Notes: generated by a model not told the origin, from the sequence alone. Positions 24,005 through 31,750 are shown, numbered from the stretch's first letter. The stretch: DNA of 31,750 nucleotides from Lachnospiraceae bacterium (GCA_009774215.1 VSNH01000023.1:1-31750), one strand, 5' to 3'. A program made the numbers and translations.

Positions 24005-25873
24005 ATGTTACTTGAACAGATAGCGCAGACAAATGACATCAAGCAGATTGCGCCGGAAGATTACGGCGTGCTGGCGGAGGAAATCAGACAGTTCCTGATT
24101 CAGACTATCAGCGTGACCGGCGGGCATCTCGGTTCCAATCTGGGAGCGGTGGAGCTGACTATGGCGCTCCATTTATTTTTGAATTTGCCGGAGGACAAGC
24201 TGATCTGGGATGTGGGGCACCAGTCCTATACCCATAAGATATTGACGGGGCGTCGCGACGGTTTTGTGAATCTGCGGAAATTCGGCGGCATGAGCGGCTT
24301 TCCGAAGCGGAAGGAGAGCGACTGCGACTGTTTTGATACCGGGCACAGCTCCACCTCCATATCGGCGGGGCTTGGGATGGTGAAGGCCCGGGATATACAG
24401 GGGCAGAATAACACTATTGTCTCCGTGATCGGGGACGGGTCGCTCACGGGCGGTATGGCCTATGAGGCGTTAAATAACGCTTCCCGTCTGGACACGAACT
24501 TTATCATTGTTCTAAACGATAACAATATGTCTATTTCCGAAAATGTGGGCGGCGTTTCCAAGTATTTGAACAATATCCGTACGGCTGACATGTATCTGGA
24601 TTTGAAAGAGGGGATTTATAACTCCCTGCGCAGCAAGCCAAAGTACGGGGATAAGGTGGTGAGCCAGATTCGGCGCGCCAAAAGCAGTTTTAAGCATCTC
24701 GTTGTGCCCGGGATGCTCTTTGAGGATATGGGTATCACCTATTTGGGACCGGTGGACGGCCATAATATTCAGGAGATGGTACATATCTTTCGGGAGGCAA
24801 GGAAAGTCAAGAAGGCGGTGCTGGTTCATGTCATTACCCAGAAGGGCAGGGGATATGCGCCCGCGGAGCGGCATCCGGCCAGATTTCACGGCGCGGAGCC
24901 CTTCGATATCGAGACGGGCATTCCCAGTTCCCCCAAGGCGAAGGCGAATTATACGGACATTTTTTCCACGGTCATGTGCAAGCTGGGGCAGCGGGATGAG
25001 AAGGTGGTGGCGATTACGGCGGCCATGCCGGACGGTGTGGGGTTGAAACGCTTCCGCAACATGTACCCGGAGCGGTTCTTTGACGTGGGGATCGCGGAGG
25101 AGCACGCGGTGACCTTTGCGGCGGGACTGGCGGCCGGCGGCCTGAAACCCATCGTGGCGATTTACTCGTCTTTCCTGCAAAGATCCTACGATCAGATTCT
25201 GCACGACGTATGCATTCAGAATCTGCCGGTGGTGTTCTGTATTGACAGGGCCGGGCTTGTGGGAAGCGACGGGGAGACGCATCAGGGGCTGTTTGATCTG
25301 TCCTACCTGTCGTCCATACCGAATATGCATGTGATGGCGCCCAAAAACAAGTGGGAGCTTTCCGATATGATTAAGTTTGCGGTGGAGTTTGGCGGGCCTA
25401 TCGCCATCCGCTATCCGAGAGGTGAGGCTTATGACGGGTTGAAAGAATTCAGGGAGCCAATTGTCTACGGGAAGAGCGAGACACTGTTTGCGGAGAAGGA
25501 TATTCTTCTTCTGGCGGTTGGCAGTATGGTGAAGGTAGCGCGCACTGTGCGGCAGAGACTGAAAGAAAAGGGGCTTTCCTGCTCGCTTGTAAACGCCCGC
25601 TTTGTGAAACCCATTGACGAGGAACTGATCCGTGAGGCGTGTAAGACCCACAGATTGATCGTCGCAATGGAGGAGAATGTGGCCAGCGGCGGTTTCGGGG
25701 AGCGGGTCAGGGCTTTTGTGGATTCTTTGGATGTGGAGACGAAGGTGCTTGGCATCGCGATCCCGGATGAGTATGTGGAGCATGGAAATGTGGAGCTTTT
25801 GAAGCAGGAGACGGGTATCGACGCGGTTTCCGTGGAAGAAAAGGTGACTGCGGCTTGGCAGTCAGGCAGATAA
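24005..25873 (+). CDS. dxs: 1-deoxy-D-xylulose-5-phosphate synthase
   Basis: A 622-residue thiamine-diphosphate enzyme, the first step of the MEP isoprenoid pathway (pyruvate plus glyceraldehyde 3-phosphate). ThDP site GDGSLTGG begins at Gly143; the catalytic Glu365-Glu366-His367 lies in GIAEEHAVTFAAGLA; GHQSYTHKILTGR is in the N-terminal domain. The ATG at 24005 gives MLLEQIAQ, the family start; an upstream ATG at 23993 belongs to module C. With ispA it links isoprenoid synthesis in this operon. Confidence 0.95.
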   Translation: MLLEQIAQTNDIKQIAPEDYGVLAEEIRQFLIQTISVTGGHLGSNLGAVELTMALHLFLNLPEDKLIWDVGHQSYTHKILTGRRDGFVNLRKFGGMSGFPKRKESDCDCFDTGHSSTSISAGLGMVKARDIQGQNNTIVSVIGDGSLTGGMAYEALNNASRLDTNFIIVLNDNNMSISENVGGVSKYLNNIRTADMYLDLKEGIYNSLRSKPKYGDKVVSQIRRAKSSFKHLVVPGMLFEDMGITYLGPVDGHNIQEMVHIFREARKVKKAVLVHVITQKGRGYAPAERHPARFHGAEPFDIETGIPSSPKAKANYTDIFSTVMCKLGQRDEKVVAITAAMPDGVGLKRFRNMYPERFFDVGIAEEHAVTFAAGLAAGGLKPIVAIYSSFLQRSYDQILHDVCIQNLPVVFCIDRAGLVGSDGETHQGLFDLSYLSSIPNMHVMAPKNKWELSDMIKFAVEFGGPIAIRYPRGEAYDGLKEFREPIVYGKSETLFAEKDILLLAVGSMVKVARTVRQRLKEKGLSCSLVNARFVKPIDEELIREACKTHRLIVAMEENVASGGFGERVRAFVDSLDVETKVLGIAIPDEYVEHGNVELLKQETGIDAVSVEEKVTAAWQSGR

Positions 25874-25882
25874 GCGGGGATT

Positions 25883-26779
25883 ATGAAGGAAAGACTGGAT
25901 GTTATTCTGGTCAGACAGGGGTTTGCAGCCTCCCGGGAGAAAGCGAAAGCGCTTCTTATGGCGGGAAACGTGTTTGTGGATAACCAGCGGGAGGATAAGG
26001 CGGGCACTCTGTTTGACGAGAGCAAAATAAAGATTGAGGTGAAGGGTAAGCCGCTTCCCTACGTGAGCCGCGGCGGTCTGAAGCTGGAGCGGGCCGTCGG
26101 GCAGTTTCCGATTATCCTGCGGGAAAAGGTCTGTATGGATATCGGCGCGTCTACCGGTGGTTTTACGGACTGTATGCTGCAAAACGGCGCGGGTAAGGTG
26201 TATGCCATAGATGTGGGGCATGGGCAGCTCGACTGGAAGCTGCGAAACGACGAGCGGGTGGTCTGTATGGAGAAGACCAACTTCCGCTATGTAACGGATG
26301 AGGATATCAGGGAACCCATCGACTTTGCGTCGGTGGATGTCTCTTTTATCTCCCTCACGAAAATTCTGATTCCCGCAAGGAAGCTCCTGCGGTCAGGGGG
26401 AGAGATGGTCTGCCTGATCAAACCCCAGTTTGAAGCGGGGCGGGATAAAGTCGGGAAAAAGGGTGTCGTGAGAGAGCGGAAGGTACATATCGAGGTGGTG
26501 CGGCGGATAGTCGATTACGCGGATATGATCGGCTTTTCGGTAAAAGGGCTGACTTACTCGCCGATCAAGGGGCCGGAGGGAAATATTGAGTATCTGCTGT
26601 GGCTGGAGAAACGGGCGGAAATTCCGGAAGGGATTCTGGGTATGTCGGAGAAAGAGGCGATCGACGCGCTTTTGGCGCTGTCTGAGGCCGGGGGAGGCAT
26701 CTCCCGGGAGGAAGGGCAGGCGGCCCGGATCGAGAAACTGGTAGAGGAGGCGCACGGCGCCTTGGATGAGGCGAAATAG
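25883..26779 (+). CDS. tlyA: TlyA family rRNA methyltransferase
   Basis: A 298-residue protein with an N-terminal S4 RNA-binding domain (about residues 1-60) and an FtsJ-like methyltransferase domain with SAM motif DIGASTGGFTDCML (from residue 86). Proteins of this family methylate rRNA 2'-O positions (TlyA) or are of unknown specificity (YqxC type). The target here is not deducible. The start lacks a strong ribosome binding site, so coupling to dxs is likely. Confidence 0.9.
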   Translation: MKERLDVILVRQGFAASREKAKALLMAGNVFVDNQREDKAGTLFDESKIKIEVKGKPLPYVSRGGLKLERAVGQFPIILREKVCMDIGASTGGFTDCMLQNGAGKVYAIDVGHGQLDWKLRNDERVVCMEKTNFRYVTDEDIREPIDFASVDVSFISLTKILIPARKLLRSGGEMVCLIKPQFEAGRDKVGKKGVVRERKVHIEVVRRIVDYADMIGFSVKGLTYSPIKGPEGNIEYLLWLEKRAEIPEGILGMSEKEAIDALLALSEAGGGISREEGQAARIEKLVEEAHGALDEAK

Positions 26780-26782
26780 CGG

Positions 26783-27613
26783 ATGAAGAGATTTTATCTG
26801 ATTACCAACGAGGCGAAGGACCCCGCTGGCGCGTTTACAAATAAAATAACAGCCTTTATTAAAAAACATGGCGGGGAAGCGGTCTGCGTCAAAAATGAGA
26901 GGCAGGCCATTGCGGAGACTGGGGAGACCGGGGTGGACTGCGCGTTGGTGCTCGGCGGGGACGGAACCTTGCTTCGGGCGGCCGGAAATATGATGGACAG
27001 CGATATTCCGCTTCTTGGCATCAATCTGGGGACGCTTGGTTATCTGGCGGAGGTGGAGAGCACCTGTGCCGAGGAGGCGGTGGAGAAGCTTCTGAAGGAC
27101 GAGTTTGTAAGGGAGGAGAGGATGATGCTCTCCGGCAGGGTGACGACGGGTGAGAAGGAGCGGTATGCGCTGAATGATATTGTGATTTCCCGCTGTGGCT
27201 CCTTACAGATTTTGAATGTCCGCATCTATGTGAACGGGCAGTTTTTAAATGATTACTGTGCGGACGGCGTGATCGTGGCTACGCCCACAGGCTCTACGGG
27301 CTACAATCTCTCTGCGGGAGGCCCCATTGTGGAACCTTCGGCAAGGCTGCTGCTCCTGACGCCGATCTGCCCGCATACCTTGAATACCCGCAGCATTGTG
27401 TTCTCGCCGGAGGATGAAATCACGGTGGAGATCCCTTGGGGGAAGGATGGGCACGAGCAGGTGGTGGAGGCCAATTTTGACGGCAGCAATACGATAACGC
27501 TTAAGACCGGCGACCGTATTCTGATACGCCGCTCCGACAGGACAACGGGAATTGTCAGACTGCGGACGGAGAGCTTCCTGTCGGTGCTCCATAAAAAAAT
27601 GAGTGAGGCATAG
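26783..27613 (+). CDS. nadK: NAD kinase
   Basis: A 276-residue ATP-NAD kinase. The hallmark GGDGT is at residues 58-62, followed by INLGTLGYLAEVE, ALNDIVISR and the C-terminal PTGSTGYNLSAGGP. It makes NADP from NAD. It starts 3 nt after the tlyA stop, so translation is probably coupled. Confidence 0.95.
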   Translation: MKRFYLITNEAKDPAGAFTNKITAFIKKHGGEAVCVKNERQAIAETGETGVDCALVLGGDGTLLRAAGNMMDSDIPLLGINLGTLGYLAEVESTCAEEAVEKLLKDEFVREERMMLSGRVTTGEKERYALNDIVISRCGSLQILNVRIYVNGQFLNDYCADGVIVATPTGSTGYNLSAGGPIVEPSARLLLLTPICPHTLNTRSIVFSPEDEITVEIPWGKDGHEQVVEANFDGSNTITLKTGDRILIRRSDRTTGIVRLRTESFLSVLHKKMSEA

Positions 27614-27633
27614 AAGGGAAATTTAGACGTGTT

Positions 27634-28083
27634 ATGAAAAAGAAGAGACACGAGAAGATTACAGAACTGATTACACAGAATGAGATAGAAACCCAGGAGG
27701 AACTGGTGGAGCGGCTTAAGGCCGACGGGTACGAGGTCACGCAGGCCACTGTATCCAGAGACATACGGGAACTAAAGCTCTCCAAGATACCCACCGGCAG
27801 GGGGCGGCAGAAATATGTGGCATTCGGCGGGGAGGAAGAGCATCTGGGGGATAAGTACGGCAGGGTTTTGAAGGAAGGATATGTTTCCATGGAACTGGCC
27901 CAGAACCTTCTGGTGTTAAAGACAGTGTCGGGCATGGCGATGGCGGTGGCGGCAGCAGTGGACGCTATGAGGATTGAGGAGGTTGTCGGCTGTATCGCCG
28001 GAGATAACACGGTGATGATGGCGATGAGAAGCGAGCAGGATGCCCGGATCGTGATGGAGAAGATTGGCAGGATGTTAGAGTGA
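27634..28083 (+). CDS. argR: Arginine repressor ArgR/AhrC
   Basis: A 149-residue regulator: winged-helix N-terminal domain (LITQNEIETQEELVERLKAD, VTQATVSRDIRELKL) and C-terminal hexamerisation/arginine-binding domain. In the arginine site the usual GDD reads GDN (GDNTVMMAMR), so one acidic ligand is replaced by Asn. It lies in the usual argR-recN pair. Its stop codon lies inside the left arm of repeat R7. Confidence 0.92.
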   Translation: MKKKRHEKITELITQNEIETQEELVERLKADGYEVTQATVSRDIRELKLSKIPTGRGRQKYVAFGGEEEHLGDKYGRVLKEGYVSMELAQNLLVLKTVSGMAMAVAAAVDAMRIEEVVGCIAGDNTVMMAMRSEQDARIVMEKIGRMLE

Positions 28084-28208
28084 AAAGAACTTCTAAAGCT
28101 CAGCAGCAGAGGCTGCATCGCAAAGTCAGCAAAGCTGACTTGGAAGTTCCGGATTTGCTTCGCAAATCACTTACACGCAGGAGAATGCCTGAAATACGGC
28201 ATTTCTCC
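28079..28208 (+). repeat. Structured intergenic repeat R7 (type II core with modules B and D)
   Basis: Outer arm AGTGA (28079-28083)/TCACT, and AGAACTTCT (28086-28094) with GGAAGTTCC (28142-28150). Inside are GCAGC/GCTGC and module B, AAGTCAGC (28123-28130)/GCTGACTT (28134-28141), shared with R1. Module D, GATTTGC-TTC-GCAAATC (28152-28168), is inserted in the right arm. The second hairpin (28180-28208) has an extra T. The left arm includes the argR stop codon TGA. Confidence 0.82.
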
Positions 28209-28220
28209 GCACAGATTTGA

Positions 28221-28251
28221 GATTCCGCTGAAGCGGAATCATGGCGGTTAG
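28221..28251 (+). repeat. Module C hairpin before recN (copy 2)
   Basis: GATTCCGCT (28221-28229)/AGCGGAATC (28232-28240) followed by ATGGCGGTTAG. The loop is GA instead of AA in copy 1. It lies between R7 and the recN ribosome binding site AGAGGA. Confidence 0.8.
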
Positions 28252-28268
28252 GGTGAAAAGAGGATAGA

Positions 28269-29945
28269 ATGTTACAGAGTTTACATGTGAAAAATCTGGC
28301 TTTGATTGATGAGGCGGAGGTCACGTTCGGCGGCGGACTCAATATTCTGACCGGGGAAACCGGGGCCGGAAAGTCCATTATCATCGGTTCTATTAATCTG
28401 GCGCTGGGCGCCAAGGCGGATAAGGAGATGATCCGCTCGGGGGCGGAGTATGCGTTGGTGGAGCTGGTATTTACCGTGGAGGATCCCGTGCAGGTTGAGG
28501 CCATACACGATATGGAGCTTTCTCTGGAGGAAGGACAACTCATTCTACAGCGGAAAATCATGGAAAGCCGCAGTCAGTGCAAGGTCTGCGGGGAGACGGT
28601 GACGGCGAAGCAGCTCAGGCAGCTTGCGGAGATTCTGATCGATATTCACGGGCAGCACGAACACCAGTCGTTATTGAAAGAAACAAAGCAGCTTGAGATA
28701 CTGGACGCATACGCGGGGAGCGGCCTTTCGGGGAAAAAGGAGCGGCTGATCGGCAGTTACCGACAGTACCGTGATAAATGCCGGGAATTGTCCGAGAATG
28801 AAATAGATGAGGAGACAAGAAAACGAGAGTGTTCTCTGGCGGAGTTTGAGTGCCGGGAAATCGAGGAGGCTGCGCTCGTGCCCGGAGAGGACACGGAGGT
28901 GGAGCGCGCTTACCAGCGGATGAGCAATGCCAGAAAGATTGAGGAGGCGGCGTTAAACGCGCATGCCATGTGCGGCTATGAGAACAGCGGGGCAGGCAGT
29001 GTGATTGCCAGAGCGATTAAGGAGATTCGCTCTGTTTCCGCTTACGATGAGACGCTTAAGGAGTATGAGAAGCAGCTTCTTGATATTGACAGTCTGTTAA
29101 ACGATTATAACAGAGGAATGGCGGAGTACCTTTCGGAGTTGGAGTTTGATGCCGGGCTGTTTGAGCAGACGGAAACGCGTCTGAATCTGATCAATCGTTT
29201 AAAGTCAAAATATGGCAATACCGTGGAGGAAATTCTGGCATATCGTGAGCGTGCGCTGGAGACCATAGAAAAGTATCAGGATTACGACGCTTACAGGGCG
29301 GCGCTCGAGAACGAGACAAAGACGCTTAAAAAGGAAGCGCTTGCGCTGGCGGAGGAGATTTCTGTCCTGCGCAGGGAAAATGCGCAGAATCTGTCAGAAA
29401 AGATGAGGGCGGCGCTCTCGGATCTCAATTTTGAGCAGGCGGTTTTTGAGATCGCAGTGGAGGCCGATGAGGATAAGCTTTCCGAAAACGGCTTTGACAG
29501 AGTACGATTTTTGATTTCCACGAATCCGGGAGAGCCGGTCAGGGAACTTTCGCAGGTGGCCAGCGGCGGAGAGCTTTCCCGCATTATGCTGGCGCTGAAA
29601 ACCGTGCTGGCGGACAAGGACGAGATCGAGACTTTGATTTTTGATGAGATTGACACCGGCATCAGCGGCAGGACGGCGTGGAAGGTGTCGGAAAAGATGG
29701 GTATTCTGGGAAGAGGACACCAGCTGATCTGTATCACCCATCTGCCTCAGATTGCCGCTATGGCCGATACCCATTTCGTCATAGAAAAGCAGGTGGCGGA
29801 CAATCGCTCCATCACCCGAATCAGGGAGCTTGAGGAGCGGGAGAGCGTGGAGGAGCTGGCCAGAATGCTGGGCGGTGACGCGATTACCGAGAACGCCTTG
29901 AAAAACGCTGAGGAGATGAAAGAATTGGCAGGAAAAACCAAATAA
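28269..29945 (+). CDS. recN: DNA repair protein RecN
   Basis: A 558-residue SMC-like ATPase acting in double-strand break repair. Walker A is GETGAGKS (29-36); the signature VASGGELSRIMLAL and Walker B TLIFDEIDTGISG are in the C-terminal head, with a coiled-coil middle. Length matches the family. The ATG at 28269 follows AAGAGGA. It is the standard neighbour of argR and spoIVB in Clostridia. Confidence 0.95.
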   Translation: MLQSLHVKNLALIDEAEVTFGGGLNILTGETGAGKSIIIGSINLALGAKADKEMIRSGAEYALVELVFTVEDPVQVEAIHDMELSLEEGQLILQRKIMESRSQCKVCGETVTAKQLRQLAEILIDIHGQHEHQSLLKETKQLEILDAYAGSGLSGKKERLIGSYRQYRDKCRELSENEIDEETRKRECSLAEFECREIEEAALVPGEDTEVERAYQRMSNARKIEEAALNAHAMCGYENSGAGSVIARAIKEIRSVSAYDETLKEYEKQLLDIDSLLNDYNRGMAEYLSELEFDAGLFEQTETRLNLINRLKSKYGNTVEEILAYRERALETIEKYQDYDAYRAALENETKTLKKEALALAEEISVLRRENAQNLSEKMRAALSDLNFEQAVFEIAVEADEDKLSENGFDRVRFLISTNPGEPVRELSQVASGGELSRIMLALKTVLADKDEIETLIFDEIDTGISGRTAWKVSEKMGILGRGHQLICITHLPQIAAMADTHFVIEKQVADNRSITRIRELEERESVEELARMLGGDAITENALKNAEEMKELAGKTK

Positions 29946-29981
29946 TATAAAATTTATAATATTAAAAAACAAGATTCTTCA

Positions 29982-29988
29982 CATACTA
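29982..29988 (+). promoter_or_regulatory. Candidate sigma-G/sigma-F -10 element for spoIVB
   Basis: CATACTA is a perfect forespore-type -10 hexamer (CATnnTA). The -35 region at 17-18 bp upstream is AT-rich and matches poorly. spoIVB in Bacillus is transcribed by forespore sigma factors. The call rests mainly on the -10. Confidence 0.4.
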
Positions 29989-29989
29989 G

Positions 29990-30045
29990 AAAGGACATAC
30001 TGTAAAGTGTGTCCTTTTGTGCGCATAAGCCGAGTCTGCTTATGC
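29990..30045 (+). terminator. Two hairpins between recN and spoIVB; the first resembles a weak terminator
   Basis: AAAGGACATAC (29990-30000)/GTGTGTCCTTT (30007-30017) is an 11-bp stem with one G.U, followed by a single T and then GTGCG. The second is GCATAAGC (30023-30030)/GCTTATGC (30038-30045), perfect 8 bp. The T run is short, so termination is uncertain. They may instead be leader structures of the spoIVB transcript. Confidence 0.45.
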
Positions 30046-30074
30046 AGTATAAAAAAAGGAGAGGAATGTGAAGA

Positions 30075-31421
30075 GTGGGCAATTCAATATATATGACTGA
30101 GCAACAGGAGAGAAAATACAGGAGTTTTTTGTGGCTGCTGCTTCTGGCGGGCATGGCTGCGCTTCTTTTTACGATATACTTTTCCTATTGGAATAGGATT
30201 CCGTCGCAGATCAGAATCCGTGCCGGGGTGGAGCAGGAGTTTGATTTCCGCGTTCCTGTATCGGGAGATATTTACCGTTCGACCGAGGAAGCGGCGCCGG
30301 TGGCCTCCGTGACGGATGTGGATGAGGAGGATGAGGCGTATCTGCTGGCTGAGGAGGATAAACGACAGGACAGCATTCATGTGGATTTTGCGCGTACCGT
30401 AAAGCTGAAAGCAAATGAGATTGACACGTATCGTATGGATTTGAAGCTGTTCGGTGTGTTCCCTTATAAGAATGTGGATATCGAGGTGATTCAGGATAAA
30501 ATGCTGATCCCCTCGGGCATTCCCATCGGCATTTACGTGAAGACGGACGGCGTGTTGGTGGTGGGCATCGGTGAGTTTGAGAGCAGCGGGGGTGAAACCA
30601 TTTCCCCTTCCAGATACGTGCTGCAAAAGGGCGACTACATTTTGAAATGCAACGGGGAGCCCGTTGAAAATAAAAAACAGTTTATCAGTATGGTGGAGGC
30701 ATCCGAGGGGGAGGACATGGTGCTGACCATCAGGAGAAACAATGAAACAACGGATGTTTGTATCAATGCCGGAAAAAACAGGATGGAGGATTGGAAGCTG
30801 GGAATCTGGATTCGGGACAATGCACAGGGAATCGGCACCATGACATACGAGGGAACGGACGCTACCTTTGGCGCGCTGGGCCATGGTATCAATGATGTGG
30901 ACACGTCGATCCTGATGAATCTGGAAGAGGGGACGCTCTATAGGACGGAGATTGTGGGCATCACCAGAGGCACGGATGGCGCGCCTGGAGAGCTGACGGG
31001 ATACATTGAATATGACAGCGACAATGTGATCGGGGAGATTACGGAAAACACGGCGGAGGGAATTTTTGGGGTCTGCGACGAGGAACTGTTGGCAAACGCC
31101 GCCTTTGAGCCTGTGCCCATTGCTTTAAAGCAGGAGATCGAGCTGGGGCCTGCGCAGATCATCTGTTCCGTCTCGGGGGAACCGGAATTTTATGATGTGG
31201 AGATTGTGGAAGTCAATCTGGAGCATGAGAATGTAAACAGAGGTATCGTAATCCGGGTAGTGGATGAGAAGCTGCTGATGCTGACGGGCGGGATTATTCA
31301 GGGTATGAGCGGCAGCCCCATCATCCAGAACGGGAAGCTGGTGGGGGCGGTGACCCATGTGCTGGTGAACGACTCCACGAAAGGGTATGGGATTTTTATT
31401 GAGGAGATGCTGACGCATTGA
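30075..31421 (+). CDS. spoIVB: SpoIVB, signal protease of the sigma-K checkpoint
   Basis: A 448-residue S55-family serine peptidase secreted from the forespore that triggers SpoIVFA cleavage and sigma-K activation. The N-terminal membrane segment is at about residues 22-40. A PDZ domain sits near residues 150-225 (LQKGDYILKCNGEPVENKK). Catalytic His270 (GALGHGIND), Asp397 and Ser412 (GMSGSP) have the spacing I recall for the Bacillus triad (H236, D363, S378). The GTG at 30075 is chosen because AGGAGAGG (30057-30064) is 10 nt upstream; an ATG at 30093 is the alternative. spo0A usually follows but does not here. Confidence 0.93.
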   Translation: MGNSIYMTEQQERKYRSFLWLLLLAGMAALLFTIYFSYWNRIPSQIRIRAGVEQEFDFRVPVSGDIYRSTEEAAPVASVTDVDEEDEAYLLAEEDKRQDSIHVDFARTVKLKANEIDTYRMDLKLFGVFPYKNVDIEVIQDKMLIPSGIPIGIYVKTDGVLVVGIGEFESSGGETISPSRYVLQKGDYILKCNGEPVENKKQFISMVEASEGEDMVLTIRRNNETTDVCINAGKNRMEDWKLGIWIRDNAQGIGTMTYEGTDATFGALGHGINDVDTSILMNLEEGTLYRTEIVGITRGTDGAPGELTGYIEYDSDNVIGEITENTAEGIFGVCDEELLANAAFEPVPIALKQEIELGPAQIICSVSGEPEFYDVEIVEVNLEHENVNRGIVIRVVDEKLLMLTGGIIQGMSGSPIIQNGKLVGAVTHVLVNDSTKGYGIFIEEMLTH

Positions 31422-31453
31422 TACTTTGTGCACTGCGGGGAAAAAATGTGTAA

Positions 31454-31750
31454 TTTATTTTGCGTAGGGCGGTCACGGGAAAGGAGCCTGTTCTGCGAGG
31501 GTTTGAGCTTCTGGCTTACTCTCCGAACATCCGCTACGAGACGAGAGATACGGCTTGCCGGACAGAGACTGAGGAAAACCGGGGGACACTTGCGCGGGCA
31601 ATTGCCTTTGGCAGATGCGGCGGGATACTGACCTTTACCTGGCATTGGTTTTCGTCCCTCGGCGGATGGGATAAGAGCTTTTACAGCCGGACGGAGTTTG
31701 ATCCGGAGCTGGTTCTGCAGGACGGTACGCCAGAGAGAACGGCCTTTTAC
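31454..31750 (+). CDS. GH26 beta-mannanase-like fragment, missing its 5' end and cut by the window edge
   Basis: This 99-codon open frame runs to the window end. It contains VTGKEPVLRGFELLAYSPN and GGILTFTWHWFSSLGGWDKS, followed by FYSRTEFD, which resemble the N-terminal half of glycoside hydrolase family 26 endo-mannanases. An in-frame TAA at 31451-31453 and no start leave the family's N-terminus absent. The frame becomes recognisable only from about 31464. It may be a broken gene or a contig join; function therefore is not asserted for this locus. Confidence 0.5.

Noticed and set aside
2494..28208. R elements as a CRISPR array
   Set aside because: They are scattered between different genes, with no spacers of regular length and no cas genes.

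Overview
The window reads as chromosome of a spore-forming member of the Clostridia, most likely a Lachnospiraceae relative. The main evidence is the complete eight-gene spoIIIA operon, spoIVB, and the gene order xseA-xseB-ispA-dxs-tlyA-nadK-argR-recN-spoIVB, which is typical of Clostridia. Strong Shine-Dalgarno sites, GTG/TTG starts and a type A RNase P RNA agree. Almost everything lies on the + strand; one PHP-domain gene is on the - strand. There are no CRISPR arrays, transposase genes or tRNAs.

Layout. 1-2494: 3' part of trmK, then a long uridine-kinase-like nucleoside kinase. 2494-3207: RNase P RNA between two copies of a structured repeat. 3296-6649: secreted trypsin-like protease, aldose-1-epimerase-like enzyme, and a two-gene ABC transporter. 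6786-9864: two CobW/COG0523-type GTPases, one with a very His-rich segment and one joined to a YcgQ-like domain, then a PF06541 membrane protein. 9875-10705: PHP phosphoesterase on the - strand. 10894-16140: spoIIIAA-AH. 16280-20324: deoB, prfC and a transglutaminase-like secreted protein. 20579-31421: Asp23-family gene, nusB, xseA, xseB, ispA, dxs, tlyA, nadK, argR, recN, spoIVB. 31454-31750: a GH26 fragment whose N-terminal part is missing.

The most unusual feature is a family of seven intergenic elements (R1-R7, about 90-220 bp), all in the same orientation as the genes. Each has a long two-part outer stem with a conserved 3-nt bulge, a variable small hairpin module inside it, and a second hairpin with stem GAGAATGCC/GGCATTCTC. 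The outer stem differs in sequence between copies but keeps its pairing, often by G.U, which points to a selected RNA structure. Several copies start on the upstream stop codon and end just before the downstream ribosome binding site. They carry interchangeable hairpin modules, and one (R2) holds a nested 122-bp MITE-like insertion at a TA. One copy lies inside the spoIIIA operon. Other structured leaders precede spoIIIAA, the Asp23-family gene and xseA.

Both window ends look unreliable. The first 43 bases are low-complexity and break trmK, and a GH26 piece without its start follows spoIVB where spo0A would usually be expected. Contig-end artefacts or rearrangements are possible.
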